Shown: positions 7,758 through 14,983 of the stretch, one piece after another | Numbering within the stretch: position 1 is the stretch's first letter | How the letters are laid out: each line of letters begins with the position of its first letter | NCBI RefSeq assembly: GCF_020616555.1 | Contig: NZ_CP085173.1 | Span: 5,658,001-5,722,000, forward strand | DNA from: Streptomyces longhuiensis | Lineage (GTDB): Bacteria; Actinomycetota; Actinomycetes; Streptomycetales; Streptomycetaceae | Direction: 5' to 3' | Length of the DNA stretch: 64,000 nucleotides | Notes under the pieces: model-generated | The model's database searches: none | What the model saw: the letters and a program-made list of their open reading frames with translations, nothing else | Told to the model about the DNA's origin: nothing | Program-made: the position numbers and the translations under genes

Positions 7758-7922
7758 GTGGCTGCCACCGACGTCCGCCCGAAGATCACGCTGGCCTGCG
7801 TGGAGTGCAAGGAGCGGAACTACATCACCAAGAAGAACCGGCGTAACGACCCGGACCGTCTTGAGATGAAGAAGCACTGCCCGCGCTGCAACCAGCACAC
7901 GGCGCACCGCGAAACGCGCTGA
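7758..7922 (+). CDS. rpmG: 50S ribosomal protein L33 (zinc-binding form)
   Basis: 54 aa from GTG 7758, preceded by AAGGAG. Two knuckles, CVEC and CPRC, bind one zinc, so this is the C+ paralogue. Actinobacteria usually also carry a cysteine-free L33 under Zur control elsewhere. Co-location with two tRNA genes suggests a growth-rate-regulated translation operon, closed by the terminator at 7935. Confidence 0.97.
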   Translation: MAATDVRPKITLACVECKERNYITKKNRRNDPDRLEMKKHCPRCNQHTAHRETR

Positions 7923-7934
7923 CTCAGGCTCGTA

Positions 7935-7971
7935 CATGAGGCCGTCCCCTTACCGAGGGGGCGGCCTCATG
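7935..7971 (+). terminator. terminator after rpmG
   Basis: A 16-bp stem (7935-7950 with 7956-7971, one G-U pair) closes on a 5-nt loop, 12 nt after the rpmG stop. Confidence 0.8.
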
Positions 7972-8049
7972 TCGTTATCGCGTGTGTGCGGCCGGCCGTA
8001 AGATCCGGCAACATCCGGCAACAGCGCAAATCCAGGAGGTGCCGAGTCC

Positions 8050-8502
8050 ATGGCGCTCGACCAGTCCTTCGTGGGACGGTCCTATCCGCCCACCGACCCC
8101 TATGAGGTCGGCCGGGAGAAGATCCGTGAATTCGCGGAGGCGGTGCGGGACACCAATCCCGCCTACGTCGATCCGGAGGCGGCCAAGGCGCTCGGTCACT
8201 CCGATGTGATCGCTCCGCCGACCTTTGTGTTCGCCATCACGTTCAAGGCCGCGGGCCAGGTGATCGAGGATCCGCAGCTGGGTCTCGACTACAGCCGCGT
8301 CGTGCACGGCGACCAGAAGTTCGCGTACTCACGCCCGGTGCGCGCCGGCGACCGGCTCACCGTGACCTCGACGATCGAGGCGATCAAGTCCCTTGCGGGC
8401 AACGACATCCTGGACATCCGCGGCGAGGTCCACGACGAGGCCGGCGAGCACGTCGTGACCGCCTACACCAAGCTCGTGTCGCGCGCGGCCGAGGGGGCGT
8501 GA
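8050..8502 (+). CDS. MaoC-type dehydratase subunit, HadA-like (FAS1-like dehydratase domain)
   Basis: 150 aa, ATG 8050 after AGGAGGT. The single hot-dog domain has the N-terminal dehydratase pattern (FVGRSYPPTDPYEVGREKIREFA, IAPPTFVFAI, VVHGDQKFAYSRPVRAGDRL) of mycobacterial HadA/HadC. These lack the catalytic Asp-His pair and pair with HadB to form a (3R)-hydroxyacyl-ACP dehydratase. The next gene encodes that partner 2 nt away. Streptomyces makes no mycolic acids, so a general fatty-acyl dehydratase role is likely. Confidence 0.88.
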   Translation: MALDQSFVGRSYPPTDPYEVGREKIREFAEAVRDTNPAYVDPEAAKALGHSDVIAPPTFVFAITFKAAGQVIEDPQLGLDYSRVVHGDQKFAYSRPVRAGDRLTVTSTIEAIKSLAGNDILDIRGEVHDEAGEHVVTAYTKLVSRAAEGA

Positions 8503-8504
8503 CC

Positions 8505-8933
8505 ATGACGACGACGATTCAGTACGCGGACGTGGAGATCGGCACGGAGCTGCCGGCCCAGGAGTTCCCCGTGACCCGCGCCACGCTCGTGCAGTACGCG
8601 GGCGCCTCCGGGGACTTCAACCCGATTCACTGGAACGAGAAGTTCGCGGTCGAGGTCGGGCTCCCGGACGTCATCGCCCACGGCATGTTCACCATGGCCG
8701 AGGCGATCCGCGTCGTGACCGACTGGGTGGGTGACCCGGCCGCTGTCGTGGAGTACGGCGTGCGCTTCACCAAGCCCGTCATCGTCCCGAACGACGACAA
8801 GGGCGCGACGATCGAGGTCAGCGGCAAGGTCGCCGCCAAGCTCGATGACGGCCGCGTCCGCGTCGACCTCGTGGCGACGAGCGCGGGTCAGAAGGTGCTC
8901 GGCATGTCGCGGGCGGTCGTGCAGCTGGCGTAA
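8505..8933 (+). CDS. MaoC-type (R)-hydroxyacyl dehydratase, HadB-like catalytic subunit
   Basis: 142 aa from ATG 8505, with GAGGGGG 7 nt upstream; an overlapping GTG at 8499 is the alternative. Hydratase-2 motif GDFNPIHWNEKFA: D37 and H42 are the catalytic pair (D36/H41 in mycobacterial HadB). The HGMFTMAEAIR helix is also typical. It forms a heterodimer with the preceding subunit by analogy. The operon ends at the hairpin at 8954. Confidence 0.9.
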   Translation: MTTTIQYADVEIGTELPAQEFPVTRATLVQYAGASGDFNPIHWNEKFAVEVGLPDVIAHGMFTMAEAIRVVTDWVGDPAAVVEYGVRFTKPVIVPNDDKGATIEVSGKVAAKLDDGRVRVDLVATSAGQKVLGMSRAVVQLA

Positions 8934-8953
8934 TGGCCGCTCCGTAGGAACCT

Positions 8954-8992
8954 GAGTAAGGGGCACCCTCCATTGCGGGGTGCCCCTTACTC
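8954..8992 (+). terminator. terminator of the dehydratase operon
   Basis: A perfect 15-bp inverted repeat (8954-8968 with 8978-8992) with a 9-nt loop, starting 21 nt after the stop codon. Confidence 0.8.
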
Positions 8993-8999
8993 GTAGGTG

Positions 9000-9039
9000 C
9001 GACTCCCGGCTCGTGGGCACGACTCCCGGCTCGTGGGCA
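9000..9039. repeat. tandem 20-bp direct repeat, two copies
   Basis: 9000-9019 and 9020-9039 are identical (unit CGACTCCCGGCTCGTGGGCA), placed between the dehydratase terminator and the tetR promoter. Probably a small slippage duplication. Confidence 0.8.
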
Positions 9040-9090
9040 GGGTGCGTACGCCTCGGTGGCAGACCCTCGGCGGCAGCCAAGATATGACGC

Positions 9091-9120
9091 TTGACATAGG
9101 TAGTGATTGACCACTAACTT
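9091..9120 (+). promoter_or_regulatory. tetR promoter with embedded operator
   Basis: TTGACA (9091-9096), an 18-nt spacer and TAACTT (9115-9120) place the start of transcription at about 9127, the A of the tetR ATG. The mRNA would therefore be leaderless, in line with the absence of an SD sequence. An operator at 9101-9120 (TAGTG-N6-CACTA core) covers the spacer and -10. Its reverse complement matches the site at 9770-9789 in 17 of 20 positions, so autorepression is expected. Confidence 0.65.
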
Positions 9121-9126
9121 AGCCGC

Positions 9127-9696
9127 ATGGTCAGGATGAGCGCAGAAGAGCGGCGTGAGAGCGTCGTCCGTGCGGCGATGAGCGAGTTCGCCAGGGGTGG
9201 CTACTACGGCACCTCTACTGAGGCGATCGCCAAGCGGGTGGGTGTCTCTCAGCCGTACCTGTTCCGGCTCTTCCCGGGCAAGAAGGCCATCTTCCTCGCG
9301 GCGGCGACCCGTTGCGTGCAGGATGCGACGCGGCTCTTCGCCGAGGCCGCCGAAGGGCTGGAGGGCGAGGAGGCCCTGGGCGCCATGGCGAACGCGTACA
9401 CCGACGTCATCGCCAGGGATCCCGAGCGGCTCATGATGCAGATGCAGGTGTACGTCGCGGTCGCCGCCGCCGAGGCGGCCGGTGACCACGAGTTCGGCGA
9501 GGCGGTCCGTGCCGAGTGGATGAAGCTCTGGGAGGCGGCGCATCTGCCCCTGGGGGCGGACGTGGACACGACGACGACCTTCATGGCCCAAGGAATGCTG
9601 ATCAACGTCCTGGTCTCCATGGGGTTCCCCCCGGAGCACCGGATCTGGGAAGGGCTGTACCCCTCGGCGCGTGCCGAGGGCAGCCTGGAGCACTAG
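9127..9696 (+). CDS. TetR/AcrR-family repressor
   Basis: 189 aa from ATG 9127. The N-terminal HTH is SEFARGGYYGTSTEAIAKRVGVSQPYLFRLFPGKKAIFLAA in outline, with recognition helix around VSQPYLFRLF. The C-terminal ligand domain is all-helical and variable. The adjacent MFS exporter starts 113 nt downstream behind a matching operator, so this is most likely its local regulator, inactivated by a small lipophilic or drug-like ligand. Confidence 0.9.
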   Translation: MVRMSAEERRESVVRAAMSEFARGGYYGTSTEAIAKRVGVSQPYLFRLFPGKKAIFLAAATRCVQDATRLFAEAAEGLEGEEALGAMANAYTDVIARDPERLMMQMQVYVAVAAAEAAGDHEFGEAVRAEWMKLWEAAHLPLGADVDTTTTFMAQGMLINVLVSMGFPPEHRIWEGLYPSARAEGSLEH

Positions 9697-9769
9697 CGGC
9701 AGTCGGCGGCTGAGCGCGGGGGTCAGGGGTGGGTGTCCGGGGAAGTCCTGGGCTTCTCCATGGCCACGA

Positions 9770-9789
9770 AAGTTAGTCATCAATAACTA
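9770..9789 (+). promoter_or_regulatory. operator in front of the MFS transporter
   Basis: GTTAGT-N8-ACTAAC is a perfect dyad. The 20-mer 9770-9789 equals the inverted tetR-promoter site in 17 of 20 positions. It lies 20-40 nt upstream of the MFS start, where a bound TetR dimer would block transcription. Confidence 0.65.
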
Positions 9790-9809
9790 ACCAACGTTCT
9801 GGGGGAACG

Positions 9810-11243
9810 ATGTCACAGCAGACAGCACGCCGCGGGGGAGCCGTCTGGGCCCTCGTCATCACGGGAGTCGCCGGGTTCATGGCGGCCCTCGACAACCTCG
9901 TCGTCACCACCGCTCTGCCCTCCATCCGCAACGACCTGGGCGGAGCGCTCGACGACCTGGAGTGGACGGTCAGCGCCTACACGCTCACCTTCGCCGTGCT
10001 GCTGATGTTCGGCGCGGCCCTGGGGGACCGGTTCGGCCGCCGCCGGCTCTTCCTCGTCGGCCTCACCGTCTTCACCGGCGCGTCCGCCGCCGCGGCCATG
10101 GCACCCGGCATCGACTCGCTGATCGCCGCCCGCGCGGTCCAGGGGGTCGGCGCCGCGATCATGATGCCGCTGACACTCACCCTGCTGACCGCGGCCGTCC
10201 CGGCGGCGAAGCGCGGGATGGCGTACGGGATCTGGGGCGCCGTCAACGGGCTCGCGGTCGCGAGCGGGCCGCTGATCGGCGGCAGCCTCACCGAGCACGT
10301 CTCCTGGCACTGGATCTTCTGGCTGAACGTCCCGCTCGGCCTCGCCCTGCTCCCGCTCGCCCGGCTGCGCCTGAACGAGTCGTACGGCACCGGCGCCCGG
10401 CTCGACCTGGTCGGCACCCTGCTCGCCAGCAGCGGCCTCTTCGGCATCGTGTACGCCCTGGTCCGCGCGCCCCGCGACGGCTGGACCAGCGGGCTCGTCC
10501 TGCTGGGCCTGTTCGCCGGCGGCGCCCTGCTCGTCGCCTTCGTCCTGCACGGCACGCGCGCCAAGAACGCGATGCTGCCGATGCGCCTCTTCCGCTCCCG
10601 CGCCTTCGCCGGGATCAACGCGGCCAGCCTGCTGATGTTCCTCGGGATGTTCGGCTCGATCTTCCTGCTCAGCCAGTTCATGCAGGGCGTCCTCGGCTAC
10701 TCGCCCACCGAGGCGGGCCTGCGGATGCTGCCCTGGACCGGCATGCCGATGCTCGTCTCGCCGATCGCGGGGTACCTCTCCGACCGGATCGGCGGCCGCC
10801 TGGTCGTCGCCACGGGCCTCTTCCTCCAGGCCGCGGGCCTCGCGTACTACGCCTCCGTGATCGCCGTCGACGCCTCGTACGCAGCCCAACTGCCCGCCCT
10901 GATCATCAACGGCGTCGGGATGTCGCTCTACTTCGCCCCCGCCTCCAACCTGGTCATGTCCAGCGTCCGTCCGCAGGAGCAGGGCATCGCGTCCGGCACG
11001 AACAACGCGCTGCGCGAGGTGGGCGGAGCGCTCGGTATCGCCGTGATGTCGTCGATCTTCGCGGCGCAGGGCGGCTACGAGCCCGCGCAGAACTTCGTGG
11101 ACGGCATCCAGCCCGCGCTGTGGGTGGGCGCGGCCACGGTGGCCGTCGCGGGAGCCGCGGCCCTGTTCATCCCCTCCCGCCGGCGCGCGGCCGAGGGATT
11201 CGAGCCCGCGTCCGCCCCGGTCCTGGCGACCGCCTCGCACTGA
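9810..11243 (+). CDS. MFS drug-efflux transporter, DHA2 (EmrB/QacA) family
   Basis: 477 aa from ATG 9810 after GGGGGAA. About 14 hydrophobic helices. The first has the DHA2 pattern GFMAALDNLVVTTALPSI with the membrane Asp, motif A is GDRFGRRRLF after TM2, and the motif C-like GPLIGG is in TM5 (NGLAVASGPLIGG). A proton-driven exporter of drugs or secondary metabolites is the family role. It is paired with tetR 9127, and the DUF3291-like gene follows after 42 nt, probably co-transcribed. Confidence 0.93.
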   Translation: MSQQTARRGGAVWALVITGVAGFMAALDNLVVTTALPSIRNDLGGALDDLEWTVSAYTLTFAVLLMFGAALGDRFGRRRLFLVGLTVFTGASAAAAMAPGIDSLIAARAVQGVGAAIMMPLTLTLLTAAVPAAKRGMAYGIWGAVNGLAVASGPLIGGSLTEHVSWHWIFWLNVPLGLALLPLARLRLNESYGTGARLDLVGTLLASSGLFGIVYALVRAPRDGWTSGLVLLGLFAGGALLVAFVLHGTRAKNAMLPMRLFRSRAFAGINAASLLMFLGMFGSIFLLSQFMQGVLGYSPTEAGLRMLPWTGMPMLVSPIAGYLSDRIGGRLVVATGLFLQAAGLAYYASVIAVDASYAAQLPALIINGVGMSLYFAPASNLVMSSVRPQEQGIASGTNNALREVGGALGIAVMSSIFAAQGGYEPAQNFVDGIQPALWVGAATVAVAGAAALFIPSRRRAAEGFEPASAPVLATASH

Positions 11244-11285
11244 GAACGCCCCGCATCGAACCGGCACTCCCCGAAGGAGCCCGTC

Positions 11286-11666
11286 ATGCCCACGCTGCCC
11301 TGGACCGTTCCGAACACCCCGCCGACCGGCGCCGAGGCCCACGTCATGGCCTCCCGCTTCGAGACCCGCACCCTGTGGGGCGCCCTCCGCTTCTTCGCGA
11401 AGACCCCCTCTGTCTGGCGCCAGGTGAGCAAGGCACCCGGCGCGTACGGGGCCTCCGTGAAGGCGGCGCCCCTGCGGCGGACCTTCTGGACCCTGTCCGC
11501 CTGGGAGTCGCCCGACGCGCTGAAGCGCTTCGCGGGCTCGGCGCCCCACGGCCCGACGGCCGGTGGTCTGCGCTCACAGATGAAGGACGCGAAGTTCGTG
11601 CGCTGGCAGACCACCACGGACGAGTTGCCGCTCGACTGGGCGGAGGCGCTGCGACGCCTGTCGTGA
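11286..11666 (+). CDS. DUF3291 / antibiotic-monooxygenase-like small protein
   Basis: 126 aa from ATG 11286 (GAAGGAG upstream). The pattern FWTLSAWESPDALKRFAGSAPHG is typical of small alpha/beta-barrel proteins of the ABM/DUF3291 type that bind heme or aromatic ligands. It follows the MFS gene closely, so it may modify or sense the exported compound. The substrate is unknown. Confidence 0.7.
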   Translation: MPTLPWTVPNTPPTGAEAHVMASRFETRTLWGALRFFAKTPSVWRQVSKAPGAYGASVKAAPLRRTFWTLSAWESPDALKRFAGSAPHGPTAGGLRSQMKDAKFVRWQTTTDELPLDWAEALRRLS

Positions 11667-11738
11667 TCCGCGCGTCGAGCCGGACCCCCAGGCAGGCCGA
11701 GCGGGACCACAGGCAGGCCGAGCAGGACCCCAAGTGCG

Positions 11739-11780
11739 TACGAGAACGGCCCCGCCACGACCGGTGGGGCCGTTCTCGTA
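11739..11780 (+). terminator. hairpin between the efflux operon and murB
   Basis: An 18-bp stem (11739-11756 with 11763-11780, one G-U) lies about 70 nt after the DUF3291 stop. It ends only 11 nt before the murB GTG, so it may also matter for murB initiation. Confidence 0.65.
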
Positions 11781-11791
11781 CTCTTGAGCGC

Positions 11792-12847
11792 GTGCAGGAA
11801 CTCCACGACGCCCCCCTCGCCCCCCTGACCACCTTCCGTCTCGGCGGCCCCGCGGCACGGCTGCTGACGGCGACGACCGACGACGAGGTGATCGCCGCCG
11901 TCCGTGAGGCCGACGCGGCGGGCACGCCGCTGCTGATCGTCGGCGGTGGCAGCAACCTGGTCATCGGTGACAAGGGCTTCGCGGGCACGGCCCTGCGGAT
12001 CGCCACGAAGGGCTTCTCGCTCGACGGCACGAACCTTGAGCTCGCGGCCGGCGAGGTGTGGACCGACGCGGTCGCCCGCACGGTCGAGGCCGGCCTCGCG
12101 GGCATCGAGTGCCTCGCCGGAATCCCCGGCTCCGCCGGTGCCACGCCGATCCAGAACGTGGGCGCCTACGGCCAGGAGGTCTCATCGACGATCACCGAAG
12201 TGATCGCGTACGACCGGAGGGCCGGCGAGACGGTCACGATTCCGAACGAGGAGTGCGCGTTCTCGTACCGGCACAGCCGTTTCAAGGCCGATCCCGACCG
12301 CTTCGTGGTGCTGCGCGTGCGGTTCGGGCTCGAGGACGCGGGCGGCATGAGCGCCCCCGTCAAGTACCCCGAGACGGCCCGCACCCTCGGTGTCGAGGCG
12401 GGCGACCGGGTCCCCGCGGCCCTCGCCCGCGAGACCGTCCTGAAGCTGCGCGCCGGCAAGGGCATGGTGCTCGACCCCGAGGACCACGACACGTGGTCGG
12501 CCGGGTCGTTCTTCACCAACCCGATCCTCACCGAGGAGGAGTTCACCGCCTTCCACGCGCGCGTGGCGGACCGTCTCGGCCCCGACACGGCCCCGCCCGC
12601 CTTCCCGGCCGGCGAGGCCCGCGTGAAGACCTCGGCGGCCTGGCTCATCGACAAGGCGGGCTTCACCAAGGGCTACGGCAGCGGGCCCGCCCGTATCTCC
12701 ACCAAGCACACGCTCGCCCTCACCAACCGCGGCGAGGCGACCACCGACGACCTCCTCGCGCTCGCCCGCGAGGTCGTGGCCGGCGTCCACGACGCCTTCG
12801 GCGTGACGCTGGTCAACGAGCCGGTCACGGTGGGCGTGTCCCTCTGA
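11792..12847 (+). CDS. murB: UDP-N-acetylenolpyruvoylglucosamine reductase
   Basis: 351 aa from GTG 11792. FAD-linked cytosolic enzyme that reduces UDP-GlcNAc-enolpyruvate to UDP-MurNAc for peptidoglycan. Motifs: TTFRLGGPA, the FAD-binding LLIVGGGSNLVI, CLAGIPGSAGATPIQNVGAYGQEV, YRHSRFK, the catalytic Ser in WSAGSFFTNPI and AAWLIDKAGFTKGYG. The SAGSFF spacing fits type I MurB. There is no clear SD before the GTG; TACTCT at 11779-11784 could serve as -10 for a leaderless message. Confidence 0.96.
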   Translation: MQELHDAPLAPLTTFRLGGPAARLLTATTDDEVIAAVREADAAGTPLLIVGGGSNLVIGDKGFAGTALRIATKGFSLDGTNLELAAGEVWTDAVARTVEAGLAGIECLAGIPGSAGATPIQNVGAYGQEVSSTITEVIAYDRRAGETVTIPNEECAFSYRHSRFKADPDRFVVLRVRFGLEDAGGMSAPVKYPETARTLGVEAGDRVPAALARETVLKLRAGKGMVLDPEDHDTWSAGSFFTNPILTEEEFTAFHARVADRLGPDTAPPAFPAGEARVKTSAAWLIDKAGFTKGYGSGPARISTKHTLALTNRGEATTDDLLALAREVVAGVHDAFGVTLVNEPVTVGVSL

Positions 12848-12891
12848 CCCGCGCCTTCTGACCCGGGCCCCGCGACCCGCCCGGTGGGCCG

Positions 12892-13524
12892 CTAGTAGGC
12901 GACCCCCACGCCCTGCTTCACCGTCGCGGGGTCGTCGATCATCGCCAGCATCGCGTGGGCCACGTCGGCCCGCGAGATGCTCCGGCCGCTGCGCGGATTC
13001 CCGCCGACCACGGTCCGGTACGTGCCCGTGAGCGGCTTGTTCGTGAGCTTGGGCGGGCGTACGGAGGTCCAGTCCGTGGCGCCGGCCGCGAGCTCGCTCT
13101 CCATGGCCCGCAGATCGTCGTAGACGGGCTTGAGCAGCGAGTTGATCACGCCGAGCATGGCGCGGTCGACAAGCGGTGAGCGCTCGGGTTCGGGGCCGAC
13201 CGGCGCCGCGCTCACGACGAGCAGACGCCGTACGCCCTCGGCCTCCACCGCGCCCAGCACCGACCGGGTCAGCTCGGCCGCGATGCCCGCGTCGGCGCGC
13301 CTGCGGGCGCCGAGCCCGGACAGGACCGCGTCGCGCCCGGCGACCGCGGGGCGCAGTGCCTCGGGGTCCCGCACATCCGCCCGGAACACCTCCAGGCCCG
13401 CGCCCGTCACCGTGAACCGCGCGGGGTCACGGACCACCGCGGTGACCTGGTGGCCCGATGCCAGTGCCTGCCGGACGATCTCCTGGCCGATACCGCCGGT
13501 CGCTCCGAAAACAGTGATCCTCAT
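12892..13524 (-). CDS. NAD(P)H-binding oxidoreductase (NmrA/SDR-like)
   Basis: 210 aa from ATG 13522-13524 behind GGAGG at 7 nt. Rossmann start MRITVFGATGGIGQEIVRQA, RADVRDPEAL, RLLVVSAAPVGP and DWTSVRPPKLT; no SDR YxxxK catalytic pair is obvious. It is divergent from tetR 13612 across an 87-nt gap carrying two related operators, so it is probably that repressor's target. Possible role: detoxifying reductase or redox sensor. Confidence 0.88.
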   Translation of the reverse strand: MRITVFGATGGIGQEIVRQALASGHQVTAVVRDPARFTVTGAGLEVFRADVRDPEALRPAVAGRDAVLSGLGARRRADAGIAAELTRSVLGAVEAEGVRRLLVVSAAPVGPEPERSPLVDRAMLGVINSLLKPVYDDLRAMESELAAGATDWTSVRPPKLTNKPLTGTYRTVVGGNPRSGRSISRADVAHAMLAMIDDPATVKQGVGVAY

Positions 13525-13542
13525 GGCACACCCTCCTAGGGT

Positions 13543-13583
13543 GGGTAAGTGTTCACTCACCCCTAGAGTGAGTGGATACTCAC
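13543..13583. promoter_or_regulatory. two related operators between the SDR and tetR genes
   Basis: Site 1 (13543-13562) is GGGTAAGTG-TT-CACTCACCC, arms matching 8 of 9. Site 2 (core 13568-13583) is GTGAGT-GGAT-ACTCAC, a perfect dyad. Aligned over 20 nt the sites agree at 15 positions and are spaced 23 bp apart, about two helical turns. This is typical for two TetR dimers in a divergent promoter region. Confidence 0.65.
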
Positions 13584-13611
13584 CCGCTCGTCAAGCTCGG
13601 TTGGAGCCCGC

Positions 13612-14208
13612 ATGCATCAGAAGCCGGCCCGGGTCCGCATCGTCGACGCCGCCCATGAACTCATGCTGAGCATCGGCCTCGCCCGCGCCACCACCAAGGA
13701 GATCGCCAAGGCGGCGGACTGTTCGGAAGCGGCGCTGTACAAGTACTTCGCGAACAAGGAAGAGCTGTTCGTGACCGTTCTCAGCGAGCGGCTGCCCAAG
13801 CTCGGACCGCTCCTGACCGAGCTGTCCAAGGAGCCGGGCGCGAAGAGTGTCGCGGAGAACCTCACGGAGATCGCCCGCGAGGCCGCGCTCTTCTACGAGC
13901 AGACCTTCCCGATGGCCGCCTCCCTGTACGCGGAACCCCAGCTCAAGCGCCGCCACGAGGAGGCGCTGCGGGAGATGGGCGCGGGCCCCCACCGCCCGAT
14001 CCAGGGTCTGGACGCCTATCTCAGATCCGAGCAGGACGCGGGCCGTATCAGCCGTGACGCCGACACCTACGCCGCCGCGTCCCTCCTCCTCGGAGCCTGC
14101 GCCCAGCGCGCGTTCGCGTACGACATGGCCCCCGACCGCAAGCCCCCGCAGCCGCTGGACGAGTTCGCCGCGGGCCTCGCCCGCACCCTGCTCACAGGGA
14201 TCGCATAG
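13612..14208 (+). CDS. TetR-family regulator
   Basis: 198 aa from ATG 13612, with TTGGAG 5 nt upstream. The N-terminal HTH contains LARATTKEIAKAADCSEAALYKYFANKEELF with recognition helix CSEAALYKYF. The C-terminal domain is variable. Its divergent partner is the oxidoreductase at 12892, and the operators between them suggest control of both genes. A DsbA-like lipoprotein follows 31 nt downstream and may be read from the same transcript. Confidence 0.92.
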   Translation: MHQKPARVRIVDAAHELMLSIGLARATTKEIAKAADCSEAALYKYFANKEELFVTVLSERLPKLGPLLTELSKEPGAKSVAENLTEIAREAALFYEQTFPMAASLYAEPQLKRRHEEALREMGAGPHRPIQGLDAYLRSEQDAGRISRDADTYAAASLLLGACAQRAFAYDMAPDRKPPQPLDEFAAGLARTLLTGIA

Positions 14209-14239
14209 AGTCCCCATTCTTTCTGGGGAGGGCAAGATC

Positions 14240-14965
14240 ATGCTGCGTGGAAGAGGGCGCCGGGCCGCCATATCGGTGCTGGTGGTGGCGCTGGGGGGCG
14301 TGCTCGCCGTGGGGTGCGGCCGGGGATCGACCGGCGGGGACCCGACCGACGCCAAGAAGCCCGAGCGGTACGCGAGCTCCGGGCAACTGCCCGAACACCT
14401 CGCGGCCGACGGCACGACGGTCGTCGTCGGGTCATCGGAGGCGGACACCGTCGTGCGGCTCTACGAGGACCTGCGCTGCCCGGTCTGCCGTGAGTTCGAG
14501 GAGGACGGCGGCGCGGGCGCGCTGCGGAAGATGACCCTCGACGGCGAGGTCAGGACCGAGTTCACCCTGGCGTCGTTCCTCGACGACCGGCTGGGCGGCA
14601 TGGGCTCGAAGAAGGCGGCCAACGCGCTGCGGGCCGCCCTGGAGCAGGGGAAGTTCGTCGAGTATCACGACCTCCTCTTCCAGGAGCAGCCCGAGGAGTC
14701 CGTCGACGGCTACACCGACGCGTTCCTGCTCCGCACGGCCTCACGCGTGAAGGGCCTGCGCGGCGCCGAGTTCGACGCGGCGGTGAAGGGCATGAAGTAC
14801 CGCTCCTTCGTCACCGCCTCCGAGAAGGCGTACGAGGCCGACAAGGCGCCCGGCACCCCGACCTTCGCGGTGAACGGCACCCTCCTGGAGGGGGACCGGC
14901 GGAACCTGATGTTCGACCCCAGGTACGTTCCGCTGGCGGTCAGGACGTCGACCCTGCCGCAGTGA
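14240..14965 (+). CDS. DsbA/thioredoxin-like lipoprotein
   Basis: 241 aa from ATG 14240 with GGGGAGGG upstream. Signal sequence RRAAISVLVVALGGVLAVGC with lipobox AVGC. The extracellular domain has the thioredoxin-fold active site RCPVCREFEEDG (CPVC) and the cis-Pro region GTPTFAVNGTLLEG. Family proteins (Thioredoxin_4/DsbA) form or shuffle disulfides in exported proteins. Convergent with the adenosine deaminase, 18 nt away. Confidence 0.88.
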   Translation: MLRGRGRRAAISVLVVALGGVLAVGCGRGSTGGDPTDAKKPERYASSGQLPEHLAADGTTVVVGSSEADTVVRLYEDLRCPVCREFEEDGGAGALRKMTLDGEVRTEFTLASFLDDRLGGMGSKKAANALRAALEQGKFVEYHDLLFQEQPEESVDGYTDAFLLRTASRVKGLRGAEFDAAVKGMKYRSFVTASEKAYEADKAPGTPTFAVNGTLLEGDRRNLMFDPRYVPLAVRTSTLPQ

Positions 14966-14983
14966 CGGACGCGCCGAACCTGA

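Noticed and set aside
9962..11791. Open frame running through the MFS gene into murB
   Set aside because: The same frame becomes murB only from GTG 11792; the upstream part is an out-of-frame Arg/Pro-rich shadow of the transporter.
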